From CBDCNP01 sp965222425 (lineage in GTDB: Bacteria > Acidobacteriota > Vicinamibacteria > Marinacidobacterales > DATDRI01): a DNA stretch of 64,000 bases. The translations under genes and the position numbers were made by a program. The stretch covers positions 1 to 64,000 of the forward strand of contig CBDCTW010000021.1 in NCBI GenBank assembly GCA_965222425.1, in the 5' to 3' direction. Each line of letters begins with the position of its first letter. Positions within the stretch are counted from its first letter, which is position 1. Below are positions 1-9,015 of this stretch, one piece after another. The notes under the pieces are model-generated. The model searched no databases. It saw nothing but the letters and a program-made list of their open reading frames with translations, and was not told where the DNA came from.

Positions 1-77
1 TTCCGGCAGCTGATCCAGGAAGTGCGATGGCTAGCGGCGTGCGCCGGTGGCTCTGCTGGTGGTCAATGGATGTTACT

Positions 78-205
78 GGATCTGAAGATAGCACCTTCGG
101 GCCAGACGATTGTAAAGCCCACGGCCCTTGGCCCGGTCGCAAACACAGACACTAAGCTGCTGATTTATGGTCTATTTCAAAGTGGCCGAGTTTTGGCACA
201 GGACG
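78..205 (+). repeat. Terminal segment of repeat X, copy A
   Basis: About 128 bp closely match 47087-47233 (reverse orientation) and 62161-62290. All copies end at the same sequence, GTTTTGGCACAGGACG. In the copy at 47 kb this segment lies directly before the start of an rve-type integrase gene, so it is best read as the 5' untranslated end of that insertion element. Here it abuts a cut IS3 gene at about 204. The sequence left of 78 does not match the other copies and I cannot identify it. Confidence 0.65.
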
Positions 206-513
206 AGCGCCGCTCGAATCCGGCTTCGTCGTCTTGAATCGACGTCCACGGACCGCCCCCTGGAGACCCATTTCACGCATCAGACGGGCCACCGTGCATC
301 GAGCCACGTCGCGGCCCTCACGGCACAGCTGACGCCAGACCTTGCGCACGCCATACACGTCAAAGTTCTCTTGCCGTACACGACGAATCTCGCCGCGGAG
401 TTGGACGTCGCGCTTCGCTCTCGCTGGCAGGCGGCTTGGGTCCTTCTCTCGCGCTTTCTGCTCGTAATAGGTCGACGGGGCGATCGGAAGCATCCGGCAG
501 ATCGGCTCGACCC
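204..513 (-). pseudogene. IS3-family OrfB, 5' fragment
   Basis: The readable 102 residues are near-identical to the first third of the intact IS3 OrfB at 57168-58085, including the YYEQKAREKDPSR and DVYGVRKVWRQL segments. Homology stops at the SSGAR position, where repeat X begins. At the other end it stops at 513, where the IS1-like inverted repeat starts. The DDE catalytic part is absent, so this is a dead remnant cut on both sides by other mobile DNA. Confidence 0.85.
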
Positions 514-1713
514 GGTGCTTCCGCCATCAAGTGTTGCTACGCGGCTGCGGGCAGTGGTACAGGTGCGGAAGAGACCGGGTTGCGCGCCCTACTGAGCAGG
601 AAAACCTCGATCCGCGACCACAAAGGAATCGTCGTCGCCAAGAAGATGTCTCGAAAGGTGAGCCGTCGCGTGGTCAGACCAGCCTGCATAGCCGGAGTTC
701 GGATCTCACGTCCGAACTTCAAAGCTCCGTGCGGTCGGACGAAGTTGTAATAGCCACGGAGCAACTCCAGGTGCTCATCGAGCCTCTCCGTCGAGCGAGC
801 GTGGGAAAGCGTTCGTCTCGAAAGGTATGCCGAGCTTTGCCGGATGGTCAGATTCAACCGCTCGATGAACGACGTGTTCAATGTCGAGGAGTCCTCGGAG
901 TTATTGAGTGCGTCATCAAATCGCCACGCGGCTCCGTGCAGCGCTCTGCGTTCGACCTTGATGATGCGATCGTTCCTGCGCGTTTTTAGGACCTGGCCGT
1001 AGAGACACGCTGGACCGAAGAAGCGACGGATGACCTTCTGGTAGAATTCGAATCCATCCGTGACGATCAAGGGAAGACGCTCGAAATTCATCCGTCTCGA
1101 AAGGTCGCGAAACAGAGCGTGAGTGTTCCGGTAGCTTCGCCTTCCCGTCACCGTCGATGGCCAGAGCCGAGACCAGACTTCGATTGTAACGAAGACCCAA
1201 CTCGGTGTCTTCTTGTTGCCCGCGAACGTGCGAATCTCGTCGGCTTGAAGCTCTTCGGCAGCGAAGCCAGCGATCCTTCTGTGATTGAATCGACGACACA
1301 CTTGGGCTGCCTTCTCGAGCCAGCGGGCGACGGTGTTCCAGGCAATCCCTTTGATCCGAGAAATCGCGAAAATGCTGACACCCTCGACTCTGAGAGCGAT
1401 GACCCCATCGAAAGTAGCTCTTCGATGTTGGAGACGGTAGTAGGGCGTGCCTTTCGTCGAGGAAAACGTCTTTCCGCACTCGCCGCACCGGTATCGACGG
1501 CGTTTCCCGGACCTGGTTTGGTAGAATCCGTGGCGAACGATGTTTCCGGAACTCACTTTGCCCCGCAACGGACATGCGAGATTGAGACATCTGCTATTCT
1601 TCACTTTGGCTCTGCCCTGACGATGAGAGAACTGTGTCTTCGGAATTCTGGTTCAAACTCTAGCACGCAGACCGGTTAGGGGCTGGCCGCCAACACTTAA
1701 TTGCGGAAGCACC
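514..1713 (-). mobile_element. IS1-like insertion element, 1.2 kb
   Basis: The ends are inverted repeats of about 23 bp. The left end reads GGTGCTTCCGCCATCAAGTG and the right end, read inward, GGTGCTTCCGCAATTAAGTG; both continue TTG. One transposase gene fills the interior. The flanks (CTCGACCC on the left, TCATCAGC on the right) show no target duplication, so the element has probably recombined since insertion: the left flank is IS3 debris and the right flank is a truncated host gene. A lone copy of the same end lies at 62052-62075. Confidence 0.8.
537..1604 (-). CDS. IS1/IS1595-like transposase
   Basis: A 355-residue single-ORF transposase. The N-terminus carries a zinc ribbon (CPLRG near residues 11-15, CGECGKTF near 40-47), followed by a helix-turn-helix segment (ISRIKGIAWNTVARWLEKAA, about 79-98). 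A DDE-type core starts with DEIRTFAGNKK, and the C-terminal part holds FIERLNLTIRQ and YYNFVRPH. The layout resembles fused InsA/InsB of IS1, but assignment to IS1 rather than IS1595 is not certain. No frameshift is seen, so it may be active. Confidence 0.8.
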   Translation of the reverse strand: MKNSRCLNLACPLRGKVSSGNIVRHGFYQTRSGKRRRYRCGECGKTFSSTKGTPYYRLQHRRATFDGVIALRVEGVSIFAISRIKGIAWNTVARWLEKAAQVCRRFNHRRIAGFAAEELQADEIRTFAGNKKTPSWVFVTIEVWSRLWPSTVTGRRSYRNTHALFRDLSRRMNFERLPLIVTDGFEFYQKVIRRFFGPACLYGQVLKTRRNDRIIKVERRALHGAAWRFDDALNNSEDSSTLNTSFIERLNLTIRQSSAYLSRRTLSHARSTERLDEHLELLRGYYNFVRPHGALKFGREIRTPAMQAGLTTRRLTFRDIFLATTIPLWSRIEVFLLSRARNPVSSAPVPLPAAA

Positions 1714-3247
1714 TCATCAGCAGCCTGCCGTGGGAAAGAAAAATGTACTTGTAGGAGATGTAGAAATCGGTATAGGCGTACCGCACCCCCAGCGCCTCCA
1801 GCTCTCGAACGAACTCGCGATTCAGGGCATCACTCTCGAGGGCGCGAACGGTATATAGCCCGCTGCCATAAATATTGATGGCCAGAACGAGGCCCGCCGC
1901 TACGCCAGCCGTCAGCCGAGAGCGTTGGCCCAACTGTGCCAGACCTGCCAGACCTGCCAGCGACGACGCCAGGAAAATTGGCATCACGGAAAAGAGAAAT
2001 ATGAGATAGCGCGGTTCTTTAGTAAGCCAACCGAACGTACTCTGGGCAAAGAGGGCTACCACGAGCATTGCAAAGACGACGAGCATGCTCTCCGGTGTCA
2101 GTCGGGCGCGCGCCAACTCCCGCAAACGATCACGCTTCTGGATCACGAAGCCGATCAACGCGGCGGGAAAGATCAGCATGAGGACGATCCGCAGGAGCAG
2201 TGAGAGCACCGGTGGCTCTACGGGGAGCTCCATCGGCCACCAGCCAGTCAGCACGGGAAGAGATTCGACGCCGACCGCCTGGAGCTGGTTCGCCGTTCTC
2301 ACCACACGTTCGAGAAGAGTGGACTGGTCCTGGGTCCACCAACGGTAGCTCTGACCGAAACGGGTCAGATTCCAAAGAAAGAGTGGTAGATTCCCCAGAA
2401 GAAAACCAGCCAGAAAAACCGCCAAGCGCTCGAATCTCTTGCGAGTCCAATCCGCGGCAATCAAGATGAGTAAAGCGACGAGCAAGTAGTACGTGGAAAG
2501 GATGTGGGCCCACAAGGCGAGACCCCCCAGGACACCCATCCAGAACGCGCGCCGAGCTCTGTCATGCGGATCCGCTAGAAGGCGAGCACCAACAGCCAGA
2601 AGCGCGGTGCCGAAGAAGAGCACTTCGACGTAGCTACCATCAGCCTTCACACTCCACGCGGTGAGAAATCCGGGAGACAAAACCGCATAGACCGCCGCGA
2701 AAGCGGCCTCACCCCGAGTCAACACGGCACGCGCAAGGGCAAAGAGCGCGACGACGAAGCCGCCATAAAGAAGGATGCCTGCCGCGGCGAAGCTCACCAC
2801 CGGTTCCCCGCTCAGCATCGAGAGAAACGCCGTGAGATGTGCCTTCAGGCTTCCGTCGTAGGATTCGGCATAGCTGAACACAGGGTGGTGTTTACCCTCG
2901 AGGATGTGAAGGGCCATTACGCCGTGGACCGCGGCGTCCGAGCTAGGAATCCCGTAGGCCCCGACGAGGAGCGGAATGCGCGTCACAACCGTGATGACGA
3001 AGAACAACACTGCAAGGCGATGGTCCGAGCCTTCCTTGAAGAGCCTTGGAAATCCTTTGCGGCGTAAGAGAACCCCGAGTGCGATGACAAGAACGACTAC
3101 TGGGATAGCGGGAGACCGTAGGAACGTAGGTAGGAAGGAAAGGCTCTCTTTGACACCGGTATCGAACCAGAAGAGGCACAAGAGCACATAGGAGGCAGTC
3201 GCCACGAAAAAGGCCCCCCGTATCGACATTTTCGATCCGTCCATCAT
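1697..3247 (-). pseudogene. Membrane glycosyltransferase (GT39/PMT-like), 3' end cut by IS
   Basis: Polytopic inner-membrane protein with roughly ten hydrophobic segments. An early acidic loop (GIPSSDAAVHG, near residue 118) is of the type that binds the lipid-phosphate sugar donor in ArnT/PMT-like enzymes. The predicted role is transfer of a sugar from a polyprenyl donor to a lipid or protein outside the membrane. The last residues, RCFRN plus the TAA stop, are encoded by the inverted repeat of the IS1-like element, so the natural C-terminus is missing. It is divergent from the selenoprotein gene at 3289, with 41 bp between the two starts. Confidence 0.7.
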
Positions 3248-3288
3248 TACTATCTAATAGGCCTCTGATTACCGAAGGAGGTGCTCGG

Positions 3289-3819
3289 GTGGCCTGGATT
3301 CGCATGATTCGGGAGGATGAAGCCGAGGGCGAGCTCGCGGAGATGTATCGCCGCTATTGTGAACCGTCGGGACAGGTCGACAACATTCTCAAGATCCACA
3401 GCCTCAACCCTCCGTCGCTCGAGGGACACCTCAAGCTGTACGCCCATCTCATGCGGGGCCCCTCCGGGCTCACGCGGATCGAGCGAGAGGTGATCGCCGT
3501 CGCGGTGTCCAAAGAAAACGAATGCCATTACTGAATCGCGCATCACGCGAGGGGTCTCCTCCGATTGAGTCGCAACCAGAAGCTGGTAGACACCCTAATG
3601 CAAGATCCTCGAACCGCGCCACTCGAGCCCCGACAGAGGGCAATCGTCGACTACGCCCTCAAGCTCACGCGAGAGCCCTGGAACGTGCAGCGAAAGGACT
3701 TGGAGCCCATGCGAAAAGCGGGCCTGGAAGACGCGGAGATCTTGGACGTATGCCAAGTCACCTGCTACTACGCGTACGTGAACCGGCTGGCGCAGGGACT
3801 TGGCGTCGAGCTCGAGTGA
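3289..3819 (+). CDS. AhpD-like / carboxymuconolactone decarboxylase-family selenoprotein (candidate)
   Basis: Two open segments, 3289-3531 and 3535-3819, share one frame and are separated by a single TGA at 3532-3534. Read through, they give one 176-residue protein of the AhpD/CMD peroxidase-related family. The TGA sits at residue 82 in E-C-H-Y-(U)-I-A-H-H, where homologues have the second Cys of the redox CxxC followed by the conserved His. The start is GTG at 3289 with AAGGAGGTG six bases upstream. A hairpin with a GGUCU loop follows the TGA. AhpD-like/CMD proteins are among known bacterial selenoprotein families. The predicted role is a thiol/selenol peroxidase. No selA, selB, selC or selD was found in this window, so recoding is inferred. 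A nonsense mutation is the alternative. Confidence 0.8.
3535..3565 (+). promoter_or_regulatory. Bacterial SECIS-like hairpin after the in-frame TGA
   Basis: Right after the TGA (3532-3534) the RNA can pair AUCG (3535-3538) with CGAU (3562-3565) and GAGG (3549-3552) with CCUC (3558-3561), closing a five-base loop GGUCU (3553-3557). A ten-base bulge lies on the 5' side. The loop begins 18 bases after the UGA. To my recollection the E. coli fdhF SECIS carries the same GGUCU in its apical loop at the same distance. A G-rich apical loop is what SelB recognises. Confidence 0.65.
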
Positions 3820-3902
3820 TCCCGTGCGGATTGTCGTCTCGCGAACCACCTTGCTACGAATGCTTCCGCGAGTGTTCAGCGGCACGGGAGGTCTTCGCTT
3901 TC

Positions 3903-4205
3903 CTACGCCACGCAGACGTAATCGCGACCATCCACGAAACCCGCCTCACCGAGCTGGGCGCGGATTTCCTCACGCGCCGAGATAAACGCACCCTCCGCCA
4001 AACGACTCAGTGCGCCCACCGCGACGAGAAGGAAAGCTCCTCGAAGCGCTTCGAGCTCGTTAGCAGCGATGACCTCCGCGCCGTGGATACGCTTGCCGAT
4101 CTTGCGCGGGTCCACCTCCACGAAATGACTGATTTCGACTCCTCTAGCCGCTAGCCGGCGAGCCCAACCCTTACCGATCGGTCCCGCGCCCCCTATCTTT
4201 ACTCC
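3903..4205 (-). pseudogene. C-terminal fragment, probably of a glycosyltransferase-associated Rossmann-like domain
   Basis: An open frame of about 100 codons without a usable start. It reads VKIGGAGPIGKGWARRLAA, then FVEVDPRKIGKRIHG, then a C-terminal REEIRAQLGEAGFVDGRDYV. This pattern of a glycine-rich nucleotide-binding turn, the DPRKIG motif and a REEIRAxL tail is familiar as the C-terminal module of some family-2 glycosyltransferase-type proteins. The N-terminal part is missing: the frame loses its match near 4205, where an unrelated fragment on the other strand begins. Confidence 0.5.
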
Positions 4206-4394
4206 GGCAAAGACGGCTCACTCATGCGAGCCTACACCAGCAAGGTTCAGGGAGACACCTTCGGCTTCGACGCCACGGGCATGGGCGACGTGGATGGTGA
4301 TGGGACAATGGATTTTCTGGTGTCGTCCGCCTGGAGCGCTATCGGAGGCGCTCGCACCGGCCGGATGTTCATCCTTTCGGGTGAAAGACCGTAA
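4188..4394 (+). pseudogene. FG-GAP/VCBS repeat protein, C-terminal fragment
   Basis: Begins without a start codon at about 4188 and ends at TAA 4392-4394. It encodes YLYSGKDGSLMRAY, then the calcium-binding type repeat GMGDVDGDGTMDFLVSS and a final GRMFILSGERP. This is the last one to two blades of an FG-GAP beta-propeller, typical of secreted integrin-like proteins. The upstream blades are absent, and its 5' edge overlaps the broken 5' edge of the fragment on the opposite strand, marking a recombination joint. Confidence 0.65.
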
Positions 4395-4405
4395 TTGGCG
4401 AGGCG

Positions 4406-6268
4406 CTACCAGGCGATCCCGTAGTCCTCGCCGTGGTGGCTCGATCCGCCCCACATGGTTCCGTGCTTCCAGTCGAAGAAGATGGCATTGATGGGACCTG
4501 ACGTCCGCGGCTCAAAGTCCAAGTCGTAGCCCATCTTCTCGAGCTCGGCGCGCACCCAGGGAGATACGGAATCATTCAACGTCAGCTTCCCGGGTTTGGA
4601 TTCGTGTGCCTCGAAGGAGCTCTGCATCTGAAAGCTGGTGATGTTCGGAGCTTCGGCCGCCTCCTGCACGTTCATTCCGAACTCCACCATGTTCAGAAAG
4701 AACTGCAACAGATTCTGATCTTGCGTATCGCCCCCCTGCACCGCGAACGAGAGAAACGGCCTTCCTTCCTTGAGCGCTAGGCTCGGCGTCAAGGTAGCAC
4801 GTGGCCTCTTCCCGGGCTCGAGCACATTGAATGGATTCTTTGCCTCGTCGAGAACGAAACTCTGCATCCGCTGGCTCATCCCGATACCGGTCCTGCCCGC
4901 GATGGCGGCCGGGATCCATCCACCGCTCGGCGTCACCGACACCACCCATCCTTCCTCATCGGCGGCTTGGATGGAGGTCGTGCCGGCAAAGAAACCCTCT
5001 TCGAAGGAGCGTGCGTCGGCCGCTGCCGCTGCCGTTAGGGGTTGCTCGGTGCCCCACGTGTCCAGGTAATGAAGGAAAGGGTTTTGTTCCCCTTGAAAGG
5101 GATACGGGTCGCCGGGCTTGACCTTCGGATCGTTTCGCTCCCAATTGATCTGTTTCAGTCTCGCTTTGGCGTACTCCTTGGATAGAAGCCCCTCGACCGG
5201 CTCCTCGGGGGGGAAGTACGGGTCGCCATAATAGAAGTCGCGATCGGCGAAAGACAAATTCATGACTTGGTAAAGGGTATGGATGTATCGGCTGGAGTTG
5301 TAACCCATCGACTTCAGGTCGATGTTCTCGAGAAGGTTGAGCGCCTGTAACAGTACGGGTCCCTGAACCCATGTCGTGAGCTTGTAAACTTCGATCCCTT
5401 TGTAGGACGTCTTGACCGGTTCTTCGATATAGACTTTCCAGTTGGCCAAGTCCCCCAAAGTATGAAGGCCGCCCTGTTCTTGCGATCCCCTGACGAACTC
5501 TTGGGCGATGTCACCCTTGTAGAATCGATCGTAGGCGGCGTAGATGGCCTGTTTGCGGTTCTTTCCCGCAGCCAGTGCTTGCTGCTCGGCCTCCACGAGT
5601 TTCCGAAGGGTTGCTGCAAGATCGGCCTGGCGAAATATCTCCCCGGGACTAGGGGCTTCATGCTCTTCACCCAGGTGGGGCAGGAGAATCTTGCGCGAGT
5701 ACGGCCAACCCTTGATCCTCTCTTTCTCCTCCTCGATGCTCGCCGACCGCGCATCCTCGATAGGATAGCCGTCCGCCAGTTGAATGGAGGGCTCCAGCAC
5801 GTTCTTGAGACTCAGGCGGCCGTACTCGGCTAACATGACCAGGAGGCCGCCGGGCGTTCCTGGAGTGACTGCGGCGAGGGGACCGTACTCGGGAGGATAT
5901 GGCATCCCCTTCTCGCGAAAAAACTCGACGGTGGCAGCGGTGGGGGCTACGCCCAAAGCGTTGATGCCATACACCTTCTTCTTATGCGGGTCGTAGATAA
6001 GAGCCTGCGTCTCCCCGCCCCAACTTAGAGAATCAAACATCGTGCAAGTGGCAGCCAACATGGCCGTGGCGGCGTCGACCGCATTGCCACCCCTCTGGAA
6101 CGTCATCGCTCCGGCGGTGGCCGCCAAAGGTTTGCCGGTGATCGCCATCCAATGCTTACCGTGGAGCACGGGTTTCGCGGTCTGCTCGGCGCCGGACGTG
6201 CCCGAGAGCACGAAAAGCGTGGCGGCCAGCAGGGCCAGAGTCGGTTTTTCCAGGTTTCCTGGGCGCAT
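4406..6268 (-). CDS. Gamma-glutamyltransferase-like Ntn hydrolase, exported
   Basis: A 620-residue protein of the gamma-glutamyltranspeptidase family. The N-terminal GGNAVDAATAMLAATC block and the PGTPGGLLVML segment match the large subunit. The small subunit would begin at the Thr of FFAGTTSIQAADEEGWVVS (about residue 445), the expected self-cleavage nucleophile. A signal peptide (TLALLAATLFVLSGTSGA) points to export. I place the start at ATG 6268, preceded by AAGGGAGAG, rather than 6298. The family cleaves gamma-glutamyl bonds of glutathione and related amides; this divergent member may act on another amide. It is flanked by gene fragments but looks intact. Confidence 0.8.
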   Translation of the reverse strand: MRPGNLEKPTLALLAATLFVLSGTSGAEQTAKPVLHGKHWMAITGKPLAATAGAMTFQRGGNAVDAATAMLAATCTMFDSLSWGGETQALIYDPHKKKVYGINALGVAPTAATVEFFREKGMPYPPEYGPLAAVTPGTPGGLLVMLAEYGRLSLKNVLEPSIQLADGYPIEDARSASIEEEKERIKGWPYSRKILLPHLGEEHEAPSPGEIFRQADLAATLRKLVEAEQQALAAGKNRKQAIYAAYDRFYKGDIAQEFVRGSQEQGGLHTLGDLANWKVYIEEPVKTSYKGIEVYKLTTWVQGPVLLQALNLLENIDLKSMGYNSSRYIHTLYQVMNLSFADRDFYYGDPYFPPEEPVEGLLSKEYAKARLKQINWERNDPKVKPGDPYPFQGEQNPFLHYLDTWGTEQPLTAAAAADARSFEEGFFAGTTSIQAADEEGWVVSVTPSGGWIPAAIAGRTGIGMSQRMQSFVLDEAKNPFNVLEPGKRPRATLTPSLALKEGRPFLSFAVQGGDTQDQNLLQFFLNMVEFGMNVQEAAEAPNITSFQMQSSFEAHESKPGKLTLNDSVSPWVRAELEKMGYDLDFEPRTSGPINAIFFDWKHGTMWGGSSHHGEDYGIAW

Positions 6269-6475
6269 CTCTCTCTCCCTTCGAAAGACGGAAGGCATTG
6301 TAACCCGGCAACCTGTCTAGGCCTACTCGTCCCGAAGGCTCGGTGGGACGGTCATTTGCGAAGGCGCCCTTGATCATCTCATCTAGGCGCACGGGGGGGA
6401 GCTGCTCCTTGTTTGGATCGGCGTGGGTGAACCGTCGATCGCGTCACACCGGAGAGTTTACGAAAGCAAGCCCCT

Positions 6476-7190
6476 ATGGAAACAGAGAACAAACCAGTCA
6501 CACCCTCTGAAACGGCGAGAACACTCGTCCCGACACGATCCCGCTCCTTGCTCATCCCGGGGGAGCTCTTAGTCCTCTGCTTGGCTACCGCGGCCTTCTT
6601 CTTCCTGGCCGCGAAACACAAATACACGGCGACGACTGCTACCGCCAATGAGTCGGAGGCCGTTCGAGGCGGGGTCTTCCGCTTTCCAATCTGGCGGGGA
6701 CCGATTCAAACGCTCGACCCGGCGAGGGCGACCAGTGGCAGCGAGATATGCTGATCCAACAGATCTACGAAGGCCTTACCGCCTTCGACCAGCATCTGAA
6801 TATCGTGCCCGCGCTCGCCCGTTATTGGGATATCTCACCGGACGGCAAAACTTATACGTTCGAGCTCCACCCCGAGGCTCGTTTTCATAACGGCGAGCCG
6901 GTCACCGCAGAGGATTGTGTCTTCTCCTTCGAGCGACTGCTCACGCCAGGCCTGAACGAGACGAACTATCATTACTTCACGCGTATCGTCGGCGCGCAGG
7001 ATTTTCGAGAAGGCAAAGCGAAAACGGTAGCCGGGCTTCGCGCCATCGACGAGCGCACGTTTCAGATCCGTTTCACGACTCCGTTCGTCCCCGCCCTCTC
7101 CGTTCTCAGCATGTACAGCTCGAAGATCTTGCCCAAGAAAGAGGTCCTCAAGAGAGGCGAGCGCTTCTTCAAGGAGCCGATCGGCGCGGG
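6476..7190 (+). pseudogene. Peptide ABC-transporter substrate-binding protein (SBP family 5), frameshifted and truncated
   Basis: The first frame (6476-6754) gives a membrane-anchoring N-terminus and the opening FRFPIWRGPIQTLDPARATS. The protein continues from 6748 in another frame as LIQQIYEGLTAFDQ, then DGKTYTFELHPEARFHNGEPVTAEDCVFSFER, divided here by its motifs, a hallmark of DppA/OppA-type proteins. A single-base change near 6745 explains the break. At about 7188-7193 the sequence switches, via GGGGCC, into a sigma-54 activator gene, so roughly two thirds of the binding protein is lost. Confidence 0.75.
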
Positions 7191-7910
7191 GCCCTCACCG
7201 GCGCGGTACGTGATAGCCGAGGCAAGATCGAGATCGCCGGCAACGGAACCTTATTCCTCGATGAGATCGGTGACATCTCTCCGAACCTGCAATCCAAACT
7301 TTTGAGAGTCGTCTAGAATCGCGAGTACTCGAAGGTTGGCGGAGAGAAGACTCAGCGAACCGAAGCACGCATCATCGGCGCTACCAATCGAAACCTGGAA
7401 GATCTGGTCAGGCGAGGAAACTTCAGGGAAGACCTCTACTACCGACTCAAAGTCGTGGAAGTTACGCTCCCCTCTTTACGAGAGAGGCGCGAAGACATTC
7501 CGCTACTAGTGGCCCACCTGTTGGAGAAGATCAACCGGCAACTTCACACCAACGTCCGGAAGGTACCAGACAGCGTGATGCAGCTCCTCGTGAACTACGA
7601 TTGGAAAGGCAACGTCCGTGAACTCGAGAACGCCCTGACCCGGGCCGTGACCTTCTCGCGAGGAGACGTGTTGGTCGGGGAGCATTTGCCGCTCGCTACA
7701 GCCGACCCCGGGAAGATGCCGCGCGAGCTCATGTCGCTCAAGGAGATGGAAGCGCAGTACATCAACCACGTACTACGCTTCAACCGCTGGAACAAGTCGC
7801 GAGCCAGTGAGATCTTGGGGATCACCCGCCCCACCCTCGACAAGAAGATCAGAGACTACGAATTGGTCGACCCGAGAAAAGCCGAAGAGGCGTTCTCCGA
7901 AAAACCGTAG
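7188..7910 (+). pseudogene. Sigma-54-dependent activator (NtrC-type), 5'-truncated with a nonsense codon
   Basis: One frame runs from GALTGAVRDSRG (the sigma-54 contact loop region) through the Walker B segment GTLFLDEIGDISPN, sensor motifs (RIIGATNRNLEDL, FREDLYYRLKV, WKGNVRELENAL) to a Fis-type helix-turn-helix (NKSRASEILGITRPTLDKK). Missing are the receiver domain and the Walker A loop. A TAG at 7314-7316 replaces the Gln of the usual LRVLQ motif. The 5' edge is fused to a transporter gene. It cannot be a working activator; the DNA-binding tail could still be translated from a start near 7455. Confidence 0.85.
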
Positions 7911-7930
7911 ACGCATAGGTCTCCATCGCA

Positions 7931-8566
7931 TCATTTCTTGATCACCAACATGACGCCGTCCCGAATCGTAAGCAAGACGTGATCCACTCGATCGTCCTTC
8001 CTCACTCGCTCGTTTAGAGTCGCGATGGCGCGGGTTTCCTCGTCCTGAGGATCCAGCACCCGGCCGCTCCAAATCACGTTGTCCACGGCGATGGCGCCTC
8101 CCGGTCGGAGCCGCTCCAGACAAAGCTCGTAATAAGATGGATAGTTCTCCTTGTCGGCATCGATGAAGGCAAAGTCGAAGGGACCTTCGAGTTTTTCGAG
8201 CGTTCGGAGTGCCGGCCCCATACGGATTTCGATCTTGCCGCCGTGGGGACTCTCCCGAAAATAGCGGCGGGCGATCGCTTCCGCCTCGGGATTCACTTCG
8301 CATGTGATGAGCTTACCGTCGTCGGGAAGCGCCTCCGCCATCGAGAGCGCGCTGTAGCCGGTGAACATACCGATCTCGACGATACGACGGGCTTGAAAAG
8401 CTCTCACCATCAATCGCAGAAAGCCTCCCTCGAGTCGTCCGGTGAGCATCTCCGGGTCCTTCATCAACCGGTGGGTTTCTTGGGCGAGACGATCCAACAG
8501 CTCGGGCTGAGCTCGAGTGTGGTCGGCGGCGTATGCTTCGATCTTCTCGTCAACTAGAGCGATCAT
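7931..8566 (-). CDS. SAM-dependent O-methyltransferase (family 3)
   Basis: A 211-residue class I methyltransferase of the caffeoyl-CoA/catechol type. Motif I is VEIGMFTGYSALSMAEALP (about residues 63-81), and CEVNPEAEAIAR marks the SAM-ribose binding acid. FDFAFIDADKENYPSYYE carries metal ligands and GGAIAVDNVIWSGRV the post-motif. These match the divalent-metal-dependent subgroup. The substrate is unknown. It faces the dead activator gene and has 32 bp to the next gene on the same strand. Confidence 0.85.
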   Translation of the reverse strand: MIALVDEKIEAYAADHTRAQPELLDRLAQETHRLMKDPEMLTGRLEGGFLRLMVRAFQARRIVEIGMFTGYSALSMAEALPDDGKLITCEVNPEAEAIARRYFRESPHGGKIEIRMGPALRTLEKLEGPFDFAFIDADKENYPSYYELCLERLRPGGAIAVDNVIWSGRVLDPQDEETRAIATLNERVRKDDRVDHVLLTIRDGVMLVIKK

Positions 8567-8598
8567 TCAGTGATCCTCCCAGAGTTGTAATTACTTTT

Positions 8599-9015
8599 CT
8601 AGCCGATAATCTGAATCATATAGTTCCGGCTCCGAGGCCGGGTGTCGAAATCGATGAGGACGATCTGTTGCCACGTGCCCAAGATGAGCTGGCCGTGGTC
8701 GAAGGGTACGGCCAACGAGGGACCAAGAAAAGAAGCGCGAACATGGCTGTGGCCGTTGTCATCGCCCCAGGTCTCATGATGTCGATATTCGAGCTCTCTC
8801 GGCATGAGTCGGTTGAACGCTGCGTCCAAATCTTTCACCAGGCCGGGCTCGAACTCGACGGTGGTGACGCCGGCAGTCGAACCGGTGACGAACACCGTCG
8901 CGATGCCGGATTCGATTCCAGCTTCCGCAACCGAGCTCGCAACGTGGAGAGTGATATCGATGACGTGATTGTTGCCTCGGCTCTCGACGGATTTCTTGAC
9001 GCTTACGACCGACAT
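8599..9015 (-). CDS. YjbQ / UPF0047 family protein
   Basis: A 138-residue protein of full family length. Diagnostic segments are GIATVFVTGSTAGVTTVEFEP and the metal-binding HHETWGDDNGHSHVRASFLG, ending with LGTWQQIVLIDFDTRPRSR, listed here as separate motifs. The family is widespread, has a trimeric barrel-like fold with conserved histidines, and lacks a firm physiological role; weak thiamine-phosphate synthase-like activity has been suggested for homologues. Start ATG 9015. Confidence 0.85.
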   Translation of the reverse strand: MSVVSVKKSVESRGNNHVIDITLHVASSVAEAGIESGIATVFVTGSTAGVTTVEFEPGLVKDLDAAFNRLMPRELEYRHHETWGDDNGHSHVRASFLGPSLAVPFDHGQLILGTWQQIVLIDFDTRPRSRNYMIQIIG

